Below, one piece after another: positions 1 to 9,994 of a stretch of DNA of 64,000 bases. Every line of letters starts with the position of its first letter. Position 1 is the first letter of the stretch. A model generated the notes under the pieces. That model searched no databases and was not told where the DNA came from. It saw only the letters and a program-made list of their open reading frames with translations. Made by a program: the position numbers and the translations under genes. The DNA is from Serratia sp. PL17. Its GTDB lineage: Bacteria; Pseudomonadota; Gammaproteobacteria; Enterobacterales; Enterobacteriaceae. The stretch lies in assembly GCF_017832355.1 (NCBI RefSeq), contig NZ_JAFIBY010000010.1:1-64000 (forward strand), written 5' to 3'.

Positions 1-213
1 GCGTACCGTGAATCCGTGCTGCCGGCGGCAGTGACTGCCCGCGTGGCGGTAGAAGCGGGTATTGCGGACTACTGGTACAAGTACGTGGGCCTGAATGGCG
101 CTATCGTGGGCATGACCACCTTTGGTGAGTCGGCGCCGGCAGAACAGCTGTTCAAAGAGTTCGGTTTCACCGTGGAAAACGTGGTGGCCAAGGCGCAGGC
201 ACTGCTGAAATAA
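1..213 (+). CDS. tktA: Transketolase, C-terminal end (partial)
   Basis: The window opens inside a reading frame that ends at 213. The 70 visible residues match the C-terminal domain of bacterial transketolase, including the stretch ending [20 protein letters not shown]. Transketolase moves two-carbon ketol units between sugar phosphates in the pentose phosphate pathway, using thiamine diphosphate, in the cytosol. Only the C-terminal domain is present, so no catalytic residues can be checked. The identity fits the neighbourhood: epd follows tktA within a few kb in E. coli as well. A strong terminator follows the stop codon. Confidence 0.95.
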   Translation, partial: AYRESVLPAAVTARVAVEAGIADYWYKYVGLNGAIVGMTTFGESAPAEQLFKEFGFTVENVVAKAQALLK

Positions 214-236
214 GCCCTGCCCTGTCGCGTGACCCT

Positions 237-262
237 AAGCCCGGCACATTGCCGGGCTTTTT
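237..262 (+). terminator. Rho-independent terminator of tktA
   Basis: A perfect 10-bp stem (AAGCCCGGCA / TGCCGGGCTT) with a 3-nt loop runs into a T-rich tract. It lies 24 nt after the tktA stop codon, so tktA is separated from the ABC operon that follows. Confidence 0.9.
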
Positions 263-332
263 CTTGCCCAAAAATCGTCCAACCTCACAAAACACGAAGA
301 TAAAAAATCAACGGCGTTGCTTAAGAACACTT

Positions 333-349
333 ATTAACTATATGTTAAT
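333..349. promoter_or_regulatory. 17-bp palindrome upstream of the ABC importer operon
   Basis: ATTAAC and GTTAAT form a perfect 6-bp inverted repeat around a TATAT centre, 34 bp before the start codon of the binding-protein gene. Its symmetry and position suggest an operator or a promoter-overlapping site. No regulator gene is adjacent, so the cognate protein is unknown. Confidence 0.35.
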
Positions 350-382
350 TTTTGGTTTATTAAATGTAACCAGGAGTTGATC

Positions 383-1471
383 ATGTTAACAAGAATCAGC
401 ATGTCGGTCGTAGCGATGGCTGTGCTGGGCGCAGTGCCTGCTTACGCTGAGTTCCCGGCAGGCTATCCCGCTGACTATCAAAAAATCGTGGACGGTGCGA
501 AGAAAGAGGGCAAGGTCGTGGTGTATTCCACCACAGATACCAAAGCTGCCGGGCCGCTGATCCAGGGATTCGAAGCGTTGTACCCGGGCGTTAAAGTCGA
601 ATACAACGATATGAACAGCACCGAATTGTACAACCGTTATATCAGCGAGCAGGCTGCAGGTGGCACCAGCGGCGACGTGGTATGGAGCTCGTCGATGGAT
701 ACGGCGCTGAAACTGGCCACTGACTACGCGCAAGAATATGCCTCGCCAGAGCAGGGCCAACTGCCCAAGTGGGCGGTATGGAAAGAGAAAGCCTACGGCA
801 CAACCTATGAGCCGGTGGTCTTCATCTATAACAAACGACTCATCCCGCAGGGTGATGTGCCGGACTCACATGCTGCACTGGCAAAACTGATCGCCAGCCA
901 AACCGACAAGTTCAAAAAGAAAGTCACGACCTATGACATTGAAAAGTCGGGGCTGGGGTTCATGCTGTCGGTACAGGACTTTAAGGCAGATCCCCATTAT
1001 TTCGCCACGTTGGCAGACATTGCTAAAGGGGGGCTGGCGGTTCAGTCGTCTACCGGGACCATGATGGAAAGGGTGTCATCCGGTGAGAATCTGATTGGTT
1101 TCAATATCCTGGGTTCATACGCTGAAGCTCGCGCCAAAACCGACCCTTCACTCGGTATCTCTTATCCGAAGGACTATACCCTGGTGCTGTCGCGCGTGTC
1201 CTTTATCAGTAAAGAGGCGACCAACGCGAATGCAGCAAAACTGTGGCTTAACTTTGTGCTGTCGGAAAAGGGCCAGAGCATTCTCGCCAATCAGGCGGAT
1301 ATTCCCTCCATCCGTAATGACATTGAAGGCAAAAACGATATCGATGGCATGACCAAAATGCTCGGTAATGCGCTGAAGCCGATTCCGGTGGATGAAAGCC
1401 TGCTGGAGTATCTGCAACCGGCCAAACGTCTGGATTACATTAAACAGTGGCGTGCCGCCGCGGCCAAATAA
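383..1471 (+). CDS. ABC importer periplasmic binding protein (ferric/sugar-phosphate type)
   Basis: A 362-residue protein with a signal peptide (hydrophobic core, cleavage after AYA near residue 22), then a family-1 extracellular solute-binding domain (KEGKVVVYST at the mature N-terminus). The start is ATG 383, six bases after a good AGGAG; a TTG in frame at 377 overlaps this site and is unlikely. The fold family includes FbpA/SfuA (ferric iron) and AfuA (sugar phosphates). The tandem tyrosines that bind Fe(III) in FbpA-type proteins are not seen anywhere in the sequence, so iron is not a safe substrate call. It is the first gene of a binding protein-permease-ATPase operon. Confidence 0.85.
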   Translation: MLTRISMSVVAMAVLGAVPAYAEFPAGYPADYQKIVDGAKKEGKVVVYSTTDTKAAGPLIQGFEALYPGVKVEYNDMNSTELYNRYISEQAAGGTSGDVVWSSSMDTALKLATDYAQEYASPEQGQLPKWAVWKEKAYGTTYEPVVFIYNKRLIPQGDVPDSHAALAKLIASQTDKFKKKVTTYDIEKSGLGFMLSVQDFKADPHYFATLADIAKGGLAVQSSTGTMMERVSSGENLIGFNILGSYAEARAKTDPSLGISYPKDYTLVLSRVSFISKEATNANAAKLWLNFVLSEKGQSILANQADIPSIRNDIEGKNDIDGMTKMLGNALKPIPVDESLLEYLQPAKRLDYIKQWRAAAAK

Positions 1472-1541
1472 GTTCAATATCCGGACGCGTGTCTGCCACC
1501 GTGGCGCGCGTCCTTTGGTGGTTTATGACCAGGGATAAATT

Positions 1542-3311
1542 ATGAATGCATGGCGCAGAAAGTGGCAGAGCCTGCCGCGCAGCTTGGTGGTGGTGATAAC
1601 CGCACTGGTTATTTATGTGCCACTGTCATTTATCGTGATTCAAAGTTTCCTCTCCGCTCCCTTTTTCTCTCCCTCCAAGGTTTTTAGCCTTGAGGCGTTC
1701 CAATTTATTTTCACCGATCCGGACTTTTACAAGGCGCTGAAAAGCGGGTTTATCCTGGCTTTCGGCCTGGTGGTGATCGCGATTCCGCTGGGGGGGATCC
1801 TGGCCTTTTTAATGGTCAGAACCGATTTGCCCGGCCGCCGATTTATTGAACCGCTGATCCTGGTGCCAATCTTTGTCTCGCCGATGGTCTTGGGCTTTGG
1901 CTATGTGGTGGCCGCCGGGCCGGTCGGCTTCTTTTCACTGTGGGCGGAATCGCTGCTGGGGTTTGTGCCCTGGAATATCTATTCGATGGCCAGCATCGTG
2001 GTGATCGCCGGGTTGACGCACGTACCGCACGCCTATCTCTATATCTCCTCGGCGTTGCGCAGCGTGGGTTCAGACGTAGAAGAAGCCGCCCGAACGGCGG
2101 GTGCTTCACCTTTGCAGGTAATGACTGCCGTTAGCTTGCCGATGGTGCGGCCTTCGATTCTGTACGCCGGGGTTTTGCTGTTCTTCCTCGGGCTGGAAGT
2201 GTTCGGTCTGATGCTGGTACTGGGGGATCCAGAGGGCAATCTGGTACTGGCAACCTACCTGTATCAATTGACCAACAAGCTGGGGACACCGTCTTACCAT
2301 TTGATGGCGGCGGTAGCGGTGGTGCTGATCTGTATCACCATTCCATTGGTCATGTTGCAGCGCCGCCTGATGCGTACCGCCAACCGTTTTGTCACGGTTA
2401 AGGGTAAGGCCTCGCAGGCGCGGGCGTTGCCGCTGGGAAAATGGCGCTGGGTGGCCGGTGCGGTGGTGGTGTTTTGGCTGACGGTGACTATCGGTGTGCC
2501 ACTGGTGGGTGTGGTGCTGCGTGCCTTTATTTCTAATTGGGGGGTGGGCGTTTCAATCTGGGATGAGCTGTCGCTCAACACTTTCCGCACTATCTGGCAG
2601 CAGCCGAACTTGCTGCGAGCCATCGTCAACTCGATGGCGATTGGGGTACTCGGTGGCGCGCTGGCGGTGGTCTGTTACTTGTTCATCGGCATTGCCATGC
2701 ATCGCAAACCTGACGGGGCTACCCGTTTTCTTGATTACAGCGTGCTGGTGCCGCGTGCGGTACCTGGCCTGTTGGCGGGGTTAGCCTTCTTGTGGGTCTT
2801 CCTGTTCTTGCCAATGTGGCTGGATAAGTCGCTGAAAGAGGGCTGGCTTTCGGTGCTACCGATGGCTGAATGGCTGCGGGAAAACCTGATCGTCTGGCTA
2901 CGTTCCTTACGCAGCACCATCTTCAGTGTCTGGCTGGCGTACACCGTCGTTTGGATGGCGTACGGCCTACGGCTGATCTCGTCGACGTTGCTGCAAGTCG
3001 GCCCTGAGCTGGAAGAAGCGGCGCGCAGCGCTGGGGCGTCCCGTGGCCAGATCACCCGCCACGTCACCATTCCGCTGTCGCGTTATGGCTTGATTGGCTC
3101 GTGGTTGCTGATGTTCCTGATTTTCGAGCGTGAGTATTCCACCGGGGTCTATCTGTTGTCTCCGGGCACTGAAACCATAGGTTCGATGCTGGTGTCTCTG
3201 TGGGCGGCGGGTGCCATTGATATTGTCGCCGCACTTTCCTTCATTAACATCCTGTTGGTGGTGTTAGGTCTGGGTATTGCCCTGCGCTTTGGAGTGAAAT
3301 TACATGATTGA
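1542..3311 (+). CDS. ABC importer permease, two fused transmembrane domains
   Basis: A 589-residue inner membrane protein with two homologous permease halves in one chain, the arrangement used by SfuB/FbpB-type importers. Each half carries the cytoplasmic EAA loop that docks on the ATPase: EEAARTAGAS near residue 179 and EEAARSAGAS near residue 490. Many hydrophobic segments are visible, with a first membrane helix at about residues 16-36. It lies 70 nt after the binding-protein gene, and its last 8 nt overlap the ATPase gene, which suggests translational coupling. The substrate is not determined by the sequence. Confidence 0.88.
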   Translation: MNAWRRKWQSLPRSLVVVITALVIYVPLSFIVIQSFLSAPFFSPSKVFSLEAFQFIFTDPDFYKALKSGFILAFGLVVIAIPLGGILAFLMVRTDLPGRRFIEPLILVPIFVSPMVLGFGYVVAAGPVGFFSLWAESLLGFVPWNIYSMASIVVIAGLTHVPHAYLYISSALRSVGSDVEEAARTAGASPLQVMTAVSLPMVRPSILYAGVLLFFLGLEVFGLMLVLGDPEGNLVLATYLYQLTNKLGTPSYHLMAAVAVVLICITIPLVMLQRRLMRTANRFVTVKGKASQARALPLGKWRWVAGAVVVFWLTVTIGVPLVGVVLRAFISNWGVGVSIWDELSLNTFRTIWQQPNLLRAIVNSMAIGVLGGALAVVCYLFIGIAMHRKPDGATRFLDYSVLVPRAVPGLLAGLAFLWVFLFLPMWLDKSLKEGWLSVLPMAEWLRENLIVWLRSLRSTIFSVWLAYTVVWMAYGLRLISSTLLQVGPELEEAARSAGASRGQITRHVTIPLSRYGLIGSWLLMFLIFEREYSTGVYLLSPGTETIGSMLVSLWAAGAIDIVAALSFINILLVVLGLGIALRFGVKLHD

Positions 3312-4374
3312 ACTTTCGGTAGAGGATCTGCATTTAACTTACGGCGACAACCCGGTACTGAAGGGCGTCTCTATGCAGCTAAAGCGTGGCGAAGTGGTTT
3401 CGTTGCTGGGGCCGTCGGGCAGCGGTAAAACCACGTTGCTGCGTGCGGTCGCCGGGCTGGAAAAACCGACTCAGGGCCGCATTATCATTGGCAGCAATAC
3501 CGTGTACAACGGCAGCGCGCGCAGCGAAATTCCTGCGGAGGAGCGCAACCTGGGGCTGGTATTCCAGTCCTACGCCCTGTGGCCACATAAAACGGTGTTT
3601 GAGAATGTTGCCTACCCGCTGAAATTACGCAAAGTGGCTTCGGCGGAAATCAACCAGCGGGTACAAGGTGTGCTTGATCAACTGGGGCTGGGGCATTTGG
3701 GTAAGCGCCATCCGCATCAGTTGTCCGGTGGCCAGCAGCAACGCGTGGCAATTGGCCGGGCGCTGGTGTACAACCCGCCGGTCATTCTGCTGGATGAGCC
3801 TTTGTCGAACCTTGACGCCAAGCTGCGCGAAGAGGCGCGGGTTTTCCTGCGTGAGCTGATCATCAAGCTGGGGCTTTCGGCGCTGATGGTGACGCACGAT
3901 CAGAACGAGGCGATGGCGATTTCCGATCGCATTTTGCTGCTTAACAACGGAAAAATTGAGCAGCAGGGCACGCCGCAGGAAATGTACGGTTCGCCGTCGA
4001 CCCTGTTTACCGCCGAGTTTATGGGCAGCAATAATCGCCTGAACGGCAAGATCACCGAGGTGGTTGACGGCAAAGCGCGCATTGAAGGCAAAGACTGGGC
4101 GTTGTGGGGCATGGCGGGGGCAGGGGTAAAAGCCGGCGAAGAGGCCACGGCGGTGATCCGCGTGGAGCGCGTACGCCTGGGGGATGACCCGCAGGGTAAC
4201 CAGCTTGAGTTGCCGCTGCTGACCAGCATGTATCTGGGCGATCGTTGGGAGTACCTGTTCCGCACCGTCGCTGAGGATTTTGTCGTGCGGGCCTATGGCA
4301 CTGAAGTGCGCGGCCAGACGCTGTGCCGGCTTTCCCTGCCGGCCGAGCATCTGTGGATATTCCCGAAAGCCTAG
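3304..4374 (+). CDS. ABC importer ATP-binding protein
   Basis: A 356-residue ATPase with Walker A GPSGSGKTT (about residues 36-44), signature LSGGQQQR (about 140-147), Walker B ILLDEP (about 161-166) and the switch histidine in MVTHDQNEA. A C-terminal regulatory region of roughly 110 residues follows, as in the FbpC/PotA/MalK-like group. It overlaps the permease gene by 8 nt and closes the operon. It would energise import of the compound delivered by the binding protein upstream. No terminator is obvious after the stop codon. Confidence 0.88.
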   Translation: MIELSVEDLHLTYGDNPVLKGVSMQLKRGEVVSLLGPSGSGKTTLLRAVAGLEKPTQGRIIIGSNTVYNGSARSEIPAEERNLGLVFQSYALWPHKTVFENVAYPLKLRKVASAEINQRVQGVLDQLGLGHLGKRHPHQLSGGQQQRVAIGRALVYNPPVILLDEPLSNLDAKLREEARVFLRELIIKLGLSALMVTHDQNEAMAISDRILLLNNGKIEQQGTPQEMYGSPSTLFTAEFMGSNNRLNGKITEVVDGKARIEGKDWALWGMAGAGVKAGEEATAVIRVERVRLGDDPQGNQLELPLLTSMYLGDRWEYLFRTVAEDFVVRAYGTEVRGQTLCRLSLPAEHLWIFPKA

Positions 4375-4741
4375 CGGTCCACACCTCATCGTTACCAAGA
4401 TATCTGGCGTATCACAGCGGATTGAGATTGAAAAAGTGTGCGCTAGATCATCTTATTCTCGCAAAATGCCGTTCGGTTGTCAGGCAGGCTGTCGCATCTG
4501 TTCCTTTTGGCAAAACTTTGGTTTATGCTCGGCTGAAGCGTTTCAGTTGTAGCTGTATTCAACAGAAACGTCAGAGTGAAGGTAATGAGTGAAGGCTGGA
4601 CCGAAGGAATAATGCGACGCGACGATTCACAGCAGGTGGTGCGCTAAAGTACTCTATGCGGGTTATCTAGATGACCCAGTCAGCGCCCTCTCAATAACGG
4701 TGAACGCGCCCGGGGAGAGTAGGCCCTTTTTCAGGAGCAGC
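4375..4741. other. Intergenic region before epd
   Basis: 367 bp without a convincing gene. It should carry the epd promoter(s). A possible CRP site lies at 4437-4452 (TGTGC, 6 nt, TCATC; 8 of 10 consensus bases), which would fit the cyclic-AMP control known for E. coli epd. No strong -35/-10 pair was found, and short open frames here show no family resemblance. Confidence 0.5.
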
Positions 4742-5758
4742 ATGACAATCCGCATAGCGATAAACGGTTTTGGCCGCATAGGCCGCAGCGTTTTACGCGC
4801 ACTGTACGAATCGGGACGACGAGCGGAAATTTCCGTGGTGGCAATTAACGAATTGGCAAACGCCGAGGGGATGGCCCATCTACTGAAATACGACTCCAGC
4901 CATGGCCGCTTTGCCTGGGATGTGCGTCAGGAATGCGACATGCTGACCGTCGGGGACGACCGCATTCGCTTGCTGCATCAGCCCGCACTGGAACAGCTTC
5001 CCTGGGGTGAGCTTGGTGTAGATGTGGTGCTGGACTGTAGCGGTGTCTACGGCAGCCGAGCCGATGGCGAGGCCCATCTGGCTGCGGGGGCGAAGAAAGT
5101 GTTGTTCGCCCACCCTGGCGGTAACGATCTGGATGCCACCATCGTGTTTGGCGTCAATCATCAGACGCTGCTGCAGGAACACCGCATCGTTTCCAATGCG
5201 TCATGCACCACCAACTGCATTATTCCGGTCATTAAGCTGCTGGACGATGCCTTCAGCATCGAATCCGGAACGGTAACGACCATTCACTCTTCGATGAACG
5301 ATCAGCCGGTGATAGATGCCTATCATCAGGATTTACGGCGTACTCGTGCGGCGAGCCAGTCGATTATTCCGGTCGACACCAAATTGGCTGCCGGAATTAC
5401 CCGTATTTTCCCGCAGTTTTGCGATCGTTTCGAAGCGATTTCCGTACGCGTGCCGACCATCAACGTGACGGCGATAGATCTCAGCGTCAGCGTCAGTTCG
5501 GCGGTGAAAGTGGCAGAGGTCAACCAGTTGTTGCAAATGGCCGCACGGGGATCTTTTCGTGGTATAGTTGACTATACAGAACTACCATTAGTCTCGATCG
5601 ATTTTAACCATGACCCGCATAGCGCTATCGTCGACGGTACGCAGACCCGGGTCAGCGGTCAGCACCTCATCAAGACCTTGGTCTGGTGTGATAATGAATG
5701 GGGCTTTGCCAATAGGATGTTGGATACAACACGGGCAATGGCCGCAAGCGGTTTCTAG
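4742..5758 (+). CDS. epd: D-erythrose-4-phosphate dehydrogenase
   Basis: A 338-residue GAPDH-family enzyme that oxidises erythrose 4-phosphate to 4-phosphoerythronate, the first step of pyridoxal 5'-phosphate synthesis. The NAD-binding motif INGFGRIGR is at residues 7-15, and the catalytic cysteine is C155 in NASCTTNC. The start at ATG 4742 gives the usual family length and follows CAGGAG; an upstream in-frame ATG at 4700 would add 14 residues not found in the family. It precedes pgk by 78 nt, the same order as in E. coli. The epd assignment over gapA rests on this context and on overall sequence. Confidence 0.95.
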   Translation: MTIRIAINGFGRIGRSVLRALYESGRRAEISVVAINELANAEGMAHLLKYDSSHGRFAWDVRQECDMLTVGDDRIRLLHQPALEQLPWGELGVDVVLDCSGVYGSRADGEAHLAAGAKKVLFAHPGGNDLDATIVFGVNHQTLLQEHRIVSNASCTTNCIIPVIKLLDDAFSIESGTVTTIHSSMNDQPVIDAYHQDLRRTRAASQSIIPVDTKLAAGITRIFPQFCDRFEAISVRVPTINVTAIDLSVSVSSAVKVAEVNQLLQMAARGSFRGIVDYTELPLVSIDFNHDPHSAIVDGTQTRVSGQHLIKTLVWCDNEWGFANRMLDTTRAMAASGF

Positions 5759-5836
5759 TACGGCGGCATCGGCATTGGTCGATGCGCCGCTCAGGCAACT
5801 TTATAGTTTCTAGAGAATCAACCAAGAGGGTTCACC

Positions 5837-6997
5837 ATGTCTGTAATTAACATGTCCGATCTGGATCTGGCAGGTAAACGCGTTCTGATCCGCTCCGATC
5901 TGAACGTTCCAGTGAAAGACGGTAAAGTGACTTCCGATGCACGTATCCGTGCCTCCCTGCCGACTATTGAAGCTGCGCTGAAACAAGGCGCCCGCGTGAT
6001 GGTAACGTCCCACCTGGGCCGTCCTACCGAAGGCGAGTACAACGAAGAATTCTCCCTGCTGCCAGTTGTTAACTATCTGAAAGATCACCTGAAAACCCCG
6101 GTTCGTCTGGCGAAAGACTACCTGGATGGCGTTGACGTTGCAGAAGGTGAACTGGTTGTGCTGGAAAACGTCCGTTTCAACAAGGGCGAGAAAAAAGACG
6201 ACGAAACCCTGTCCAAAAAATATGCGGCGCTGTGCGACGTGTATGTGATGGATGCTTTCGGTACTGCACACCGTGCGCAGGCGTCTACCCACGGTGTAGG
6301 TAAGTTTGCACCTGTAGCTTGTGCGGGTCCGCTGCTGTCCGCAGAACTGGAAGCACTGGGTAAAGCGTTGAAAACCCCAGCTCGTCCGATGGTTGCCGTG
6401 GTTGGTGGTTCTAAAGTTTCGACTAAATTTGATGTGCTGAACTCGCTGGTGAAAATCGCCGATACGGTGATTGTGGGCGGCGGTATCGCTAACACCTTCG
6501 TGGCTATCGATAATAACGTCGGCAAATCCCTGTACGAACCTGACTTCGTCGAGGCAGCGAGAAAACTGCGTGACGAGTTCAAAATCCCGGTTCCTACCGA
6601 TTCTCGAGTAGGGACGGAGTTTTCTGAAACTGCACCTGCTACCTTGAAAAAAGTCAGTGAAGTCAACGATGATGAAGAGATCATGGACTTCGGTGACGAA
6701 ACTGCGCTGGCTATGGCTAAGTTGTTGAAAGAAGCCAAAACCATTCTGTGGAATGGTCCGGTTGGCGTATTCGAGTTCCCTAACTTCCGTAAGGGCACCG
6801 AAATTGTCGCAAAAGCTATCGCAGACAGCGAAGCCTTCTCAATTGCCGGCGGCGGCGACACTCTGGCAGCCATCGATCTGTTCGGGATCGAGGATAAGAT
6901 TTCCTACATCTCAACCGGCGGCGGCGCCTTCCTGGAATTCGTGGAAGGTAAAGCGTTGCCAGCGGTAGTGATGCTGGAAGAGCGCGCTAAGCAGTAA
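5837..6997 (+). CDS. pgk: Phosphoglycerate kinase
   Basis: A 386-residue glycolytic enzyme that transfers the acyl phosphate of 1,3-bisphosphoglycerate to ADP. The substrate-binding [12 protein letters not shown] segment lies near the N-terminus. The nucleotide-binding [13 protein letters not shown] is near the C-terminus. The length matches the E. coli enzyme. Codon use is strongly biased, as expected for a highly expressed gene. It lies between epd and fbaA in the conserved order. A GAAA-loop hairpin with a T-rich tail at 7005-7034 may partially terminate transcription before fbaA. Confidence 0.97.
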   Translation: MSVINMSDLDLAGKRVLIRSDLNVPVKDGKVTSDARIRASLPTIEAALKQGARVMVTSHLGRPTEGEYNEEFSLLPVVNYLKDHLKTPVRLAKDYLDGVDVAEGELVVLENVRFNKGEKKDDETLSKKYAALCDVYVMDAFGTAHRAQASTHGVGKFAPVACAGPLLSAELEALGKALKTPARPMVAVVGGSKVSTKFDVLNSLVKIADTVIVGGGIANTFVAIDNNVGKSLYEPDFVEAARKLRDEFKIPVPTDSRVGTEFSETAPATLKKVSEVNDDEEIMDFGDETALAMAKLLKEAKTILWNGPVGVFEFPNFRKGTEIVAKAIADSEAFSIAGGGDTLAAIDLFGIEDKISYISTGGGAFLEFVEGKALPAVVMLEERAKQ

Positions 6998-7004
6998 TTC
7001 AGAC

Positions 7005-7034
7005 AACGGGAGGCGAAAGCCGCCCGTTTGTTTT
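7005..7034 (+). terminator. Hairpin with T-tract between pgk and fbaA
   Basis: A 10-bp stem with one mismatch closed by a GAAA tetraloop is followed by TTTGTTTT. It sits 8 nt after the pgk stop. It could be a partial terminator or an mRNA-stabilising 3' end that sets different levels of pgk and fbaA. Confidence 0.6.
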
Positions 7035-7114
7035 ATACCGCGCGGCATACTGCGGCGCGGCATGAAAAAATCGATTTACATCCATCTACGGCCGACGAAA
7101 CAGGACAAAGTAAC

Positions 7115-8194
7115 ATGTCTAAAATTTTTGATTTCGTAAAACCGGGTGTCATCACTGGTGATGACGTTCAGAAAGTATTCGCAGTAGCTAAAGAGAACAA
7201 CTTTGCGCTGCCAGCAGTTAACTGTGTAGGTACCGACTCTATCAACGCCGTGCTGGAAACAGCAGCGAAGGTACGTGCTCCGGTTATCGTACAGTTCTCT
7301 AACGGCGGTGCTGCGTTCATCGCCGGTAAAGGCGTGAAGACTGACGTTCCTCAGGGTGCAGCAATTCTGGGCGCAATCTCTGGTGCACATCATGTTCACC
7401 AGTTGGCTGAGCATTACGGCGTGCCGGTTATTCTGCACACCGACCACTGTGCCAAGAAACTGCTGCCATGGCTGGACGGCCTGTTGGACGCTGGCGAAAA
7501 ACACTTCGCAGCGACGGGCAAGCCACTGTTCTCTTCTCACATGATCGACCTGTCTGAAGAGTCCCTGGAAGAAAACATCGAAATTTGCAGCAAATACCTG
7601 ACTCGCATGGCGAAGATCGGTATGACCCTGGAAATCGAACTGGGCTGCACCGGCGGTGAAGAAGATGGCGTGGACAACAGCCACATGGACGCATCTGCAC
7701 TGTATACCCAACCAGAAGACGTTGCTTACGCGTACGAAAAACTGAACGCGATCAGCCCACGCTTCACCATCGCAGCGTCCTTCGGTAACGTGCACGGCGT
7801 TTATAAGCCAGGCAACGTTAAACTGACACCGACCATTCTGCGTGATTCTCAGGACTACGTGTCCAAGAAATTCAATCTGCCACACAACAGCCTGAACTTC
7901 GTGTTCCACGGCGGTTCCGGTTCTACCGACGCAGAGATCAAAGAATCCGTAGGTTACGGCGTGATCAAAATGAACATCGATACCGATACCCAATGGGCAA
8001 CCTGGGACGGTATCCTGCAGTACTACAAAGCGAACGAAGCTTACCTGCAGGGCCAGTTGGGCAACCCGAAAGGCGCCGACCAGCCGAACAAGAAATACTA
8101 TGACCCACGCGTATGGCTGCGTTCAGCTCAGACTTCCATGATTACTCGTCTGGAACAGGCTTTCAAAGATTTGAACGCAGTTGACGTTCTGTAA
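7115..8194 (+). CDS. fbaA: Class II fructose-bisphosphate aldolase
   Basis: A 359-residue zinc-dependent aldolase that cleaves fructose 1,6-bisphosphate into dihydroxyacetone phosphate and glyceraldehyde 3-phosphate. The metal-binding HTDHC motif and the phosphate-binding VFHGGSGST segment are visible. The start is ATG 7115, after AGGAC, which gives exactly the E. coli length; the open frame runs 29 codons further upstream without a plausible start. Codon bias is strong. It ends the epd-pgk-fbaA series and is followed by a strong terminator. Confidence 0.97.
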   Translation: MSKIFDFVKPGVITGDDVQKVFAVAKENNFALPAVNCVGTDSINAVLETAAKVRAPVIVQFSNGGAAFIAGKGVKTDVPQGAAILGAISGAHHVHQLAEHYGVPVILHTDHCAKKLLPWLDGLLDAGEKHFAATGKPLFSSHMIDLSEESLEENIEICSKYLTRMAKIGMTLEIELGCTGGEEDGVDNSHMDASALYTQPEDVAYAYEKLNAISPRFTIAASFGNVHGVYKPGNVKLTPTILRDSQDYVSKKFNLPHNSLNFVFHGGSGSTDAEIKESVGYGVIKMNIDTDTQWATWDGILQYYKANEAYLQGQLGNPKGADQPNKKYYDPRVWLRSAQTSMITRLEQAFKDLNAVDVL

Positions 8195-8215
8195 TCTTGC
8201 CTAGCTGTTAGCCAT

Positions 8216-8244
8216 AAAGGCTCCCTTCGGGGAGCCTTTTTTGT
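8216..8244 (+). terminator. Rho-independent terminator of fbaA
   Basis: A 10-bp stem (AAAGGCTCCC / GGGAGCCTTT) closed by a TTCG tetraloop is followed by a run of T. It lies 22 nt after the fbaA stop codon. Confidence 0.93.
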
Positions 8245-8246
8245 TT

Positions 8247-8915
8247 CTAGCTCAGCAGGCTGGCGCCGACGTTGATCGACAGCCCCAGGATCACCAGGTT
8301 GAAGACAAAGGAAATGACCGACTGTAGCAGGGCGACTTTGCGTACTTCTGCTGCGCCAACCGCGACGTCGGCGGTTTGCGAAGCGACTGCAATGGTAAAA
8401 GAGAAATAGGCGAAGTCCCAATAGGTCGGCTCTTGAAGGTTACCGGGGAACAGCAGCGGTAGAGGATCCTGCGGTGCGCCCTGGCGGTAAAACTGGTGCG
8501 CATAGTGCATGGTAAATGCCGTCGGTAGCAGTAGCCATGACACCACAAGCGTGGTGCCGGTTAACACCAGGTGCAGTGTTTTCAGTGAGTCGCTGACCTG
8601 CTTGGCCGTACTCAGTTCAAACAGAATGGCCAAAATGCTCACCAGACAACCGATGCTGACCAACGCCAAAACCATGCTGGCGCTTTCGTCCTGCGCGCGG
8701 GCACGTTGGCGAATGTGCTTGGGAGTGCTAACCAGCATCAGCCGCCAGAGAAACAACAGATAGAGCCAGGCCAGCACGTTCCAGCCGAGCATCAGCCGTT
8801 GCAGTTGAGACAGCTGGGCGGGGAGTAACAGATAGCACAGAATACCTGCGCCAACAGAAAGTAACAGCCGCGGACGGACCTGCCAGTAGTGCCTGAGCGG
8901 GGAAAGTATACGCAT
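8247..8915 (-). CDS. DUF1345 family inner membrane protein
   Basis: A 222-residue protein with about five to six hydrophobic segments. It resembles the DUF1345 family of integral membrane proteins, with the typical FAYFSFTIAVASQTADV segment in its C-terminal half. Its biochemical function is unknown. It is transcribed opposite to its neighbours, between the fbaA terminator and mscS. The start at ATG 8915 has no strong ribosome-binding site, so a different start within the first ~20 residues cannot be excluded. Confidence 0.8.
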   Translation of the reverse strand: MRILSPLRHYWQVRPRLLLSVGAGILCYLLLPAQLSQLQRLMLGWNVLAWLYLLFLWRLMLVSTPKHIRQRARAQDESASMVLALVSIGCLVSILAILFELSTAKQVSDSLKTLHLVLTGTTLVVSWLLLPTAFTMHYAHQFYRQGAPQDPLPLLFPGNLQEPTYWDFAYFSFTIAVASQTADVAVGAAEVRKVALLQSVISFVFNLVILGLSINVGASLLS

Positions 8916-9122
8916 TGCGGGACAGGTTCCTTGTCTTAAAAAAGTGAGGGTGCTGTGTTCAGCATAGAAGAAGTCGAGCCACCGTTTTGGCTATTTTTAG
9001 CGCTTACGCTTGGCATGCTGCGTGAATGTTGGTTAACCTATGGCGGTGGTTTCCTACTGACATCTGATGTCGGTGTATTTTTGAGAGTTTACCCCTTTAG
9101 GGGCTGAGTTAGGACGACACGA

Positions 9123-9989
9123 ATGAAAGATCTGAACGTAGTAGACGGCATTAATGGTGCCGGTAACTGGCTGGTGCAGAACCAGGATTTATTGATTCAG
9201 TATGCAGTGAACATCGTTGCGGCGATCGTTATCTTCATCATCGGTTCGATCATTGCTCGTGTGGTCAGCAATGCGGTAAATCGGGTAATGAAGCTGCGCG
9301 GTATCGACGCCACAGTCGCTGATTTCCTGTCGGCAATGGCGCGTTACGGTATTCTGGCCTTCACCTTTATCGCTGTGCTGGGGCGCGTTGGCGTACAGAC
9401 CACCTCAGTGATTGCGGTGCTGGGTGCTGCGGGTTTGGCTGTGGGTCTGGCTTTGCAAGGGTCGCTGTCCAACTTCGCCGCAGGCGTGTTGCTGGTGGCC
9501 TTCCGCCCGTTGCGTGCCGGTGAGTATGTCGACTTGGGCGGTGTGGCCGGTACTGTCGACCAGGTGCAGATTTTCTCTACCACGCTGCGTACGGCAGACA
9601 ACAAGACCATCGTGGTGCCGAACGGTAAAATTATCGCCGGTAACATCATCAACTATTCCCGCGAGCCAAATCGTCGCGTAGATATCGTGGTCGGCGTGGC
9701 GTATAACGCTGACATTGATGTAGTGAAAAAGGTACTTGGCGATGTGATCGCGGCCGACAAGCGCATCATGCACGCCAAAGGCGTGACTGTGCGCCTGACC
9801 GAGATGGCACCGTCCTCACTGAACTTTGTGACCCGTTCCTGGACCACCAATGCAGAATACTGGAACGTGTACTTTGATCTGATGGAAAACTTCAAGCGTG
9901 CGCTGGATGCCAACAACATCGGCATTCCGTTCCCGCAGATGGATGTTCATCTGTATCGCAACGATGCGACCACAGCGAAAGCAGAATAA
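9123..9989 (+). CDS. mscS: Small-conductance mechanosensitive channel MscS
   Basis: A 288-residue inner membrane channel that opens under membrane tension and releases solutes during osmotic downshock. Three N-terminal membrane segments are visible. The third is the Gly/Ala-rich pore helix [20 protein letters not shown] (about residues 97-116). The conserved beta-domain [15 protein letters not shown] follows, then a C-terminal cytoplasmic cage. Length matches E. coli MscS (286). Two terminators in tandem follow it. Confidence 0.96.
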   Translation: MKDLNVVDGINGAGNWLVQNQDLLIQYAVNIVAAIVIFIIGSIIARVVSNAVNRVMKLRGIDATVADFLSAMARYGILAFTFIAVLGRVGVQTTSVIAVLGAAGLAVGLALQGSLSNFAAGVLLVAFRPLRAGEYVDLGGVAGTVDQVQIFSTTLRTADNKTIVVPNGKIIAGNIINYSREPNRRVDIVVGVAYNADIDVVKKVLGDVIAADKRIMHAKGVTVRLTEMAPSSLNFVTRSWTTNAEYWNVYFDLMENFKRALDANNIGIPFPQMDVHLYRNDATTAKAE

Positions 9990-9994
9990 GTGAG

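Noticed and set aside
383-4374. Naming the first ABC operon sfuABC
   Set aside because: The gene layout fits, but the binding protein lacks the tandem tyrosines of ferric-binding proteins and no Fur-like site was seen.
7076-7993. Long antisense open frame over fbaA (also similar ones over gcvP, pepP, rpiA and recJ)
   Set aside because: These are shadows created by the strong codon bias of the real genes; they show no family features.
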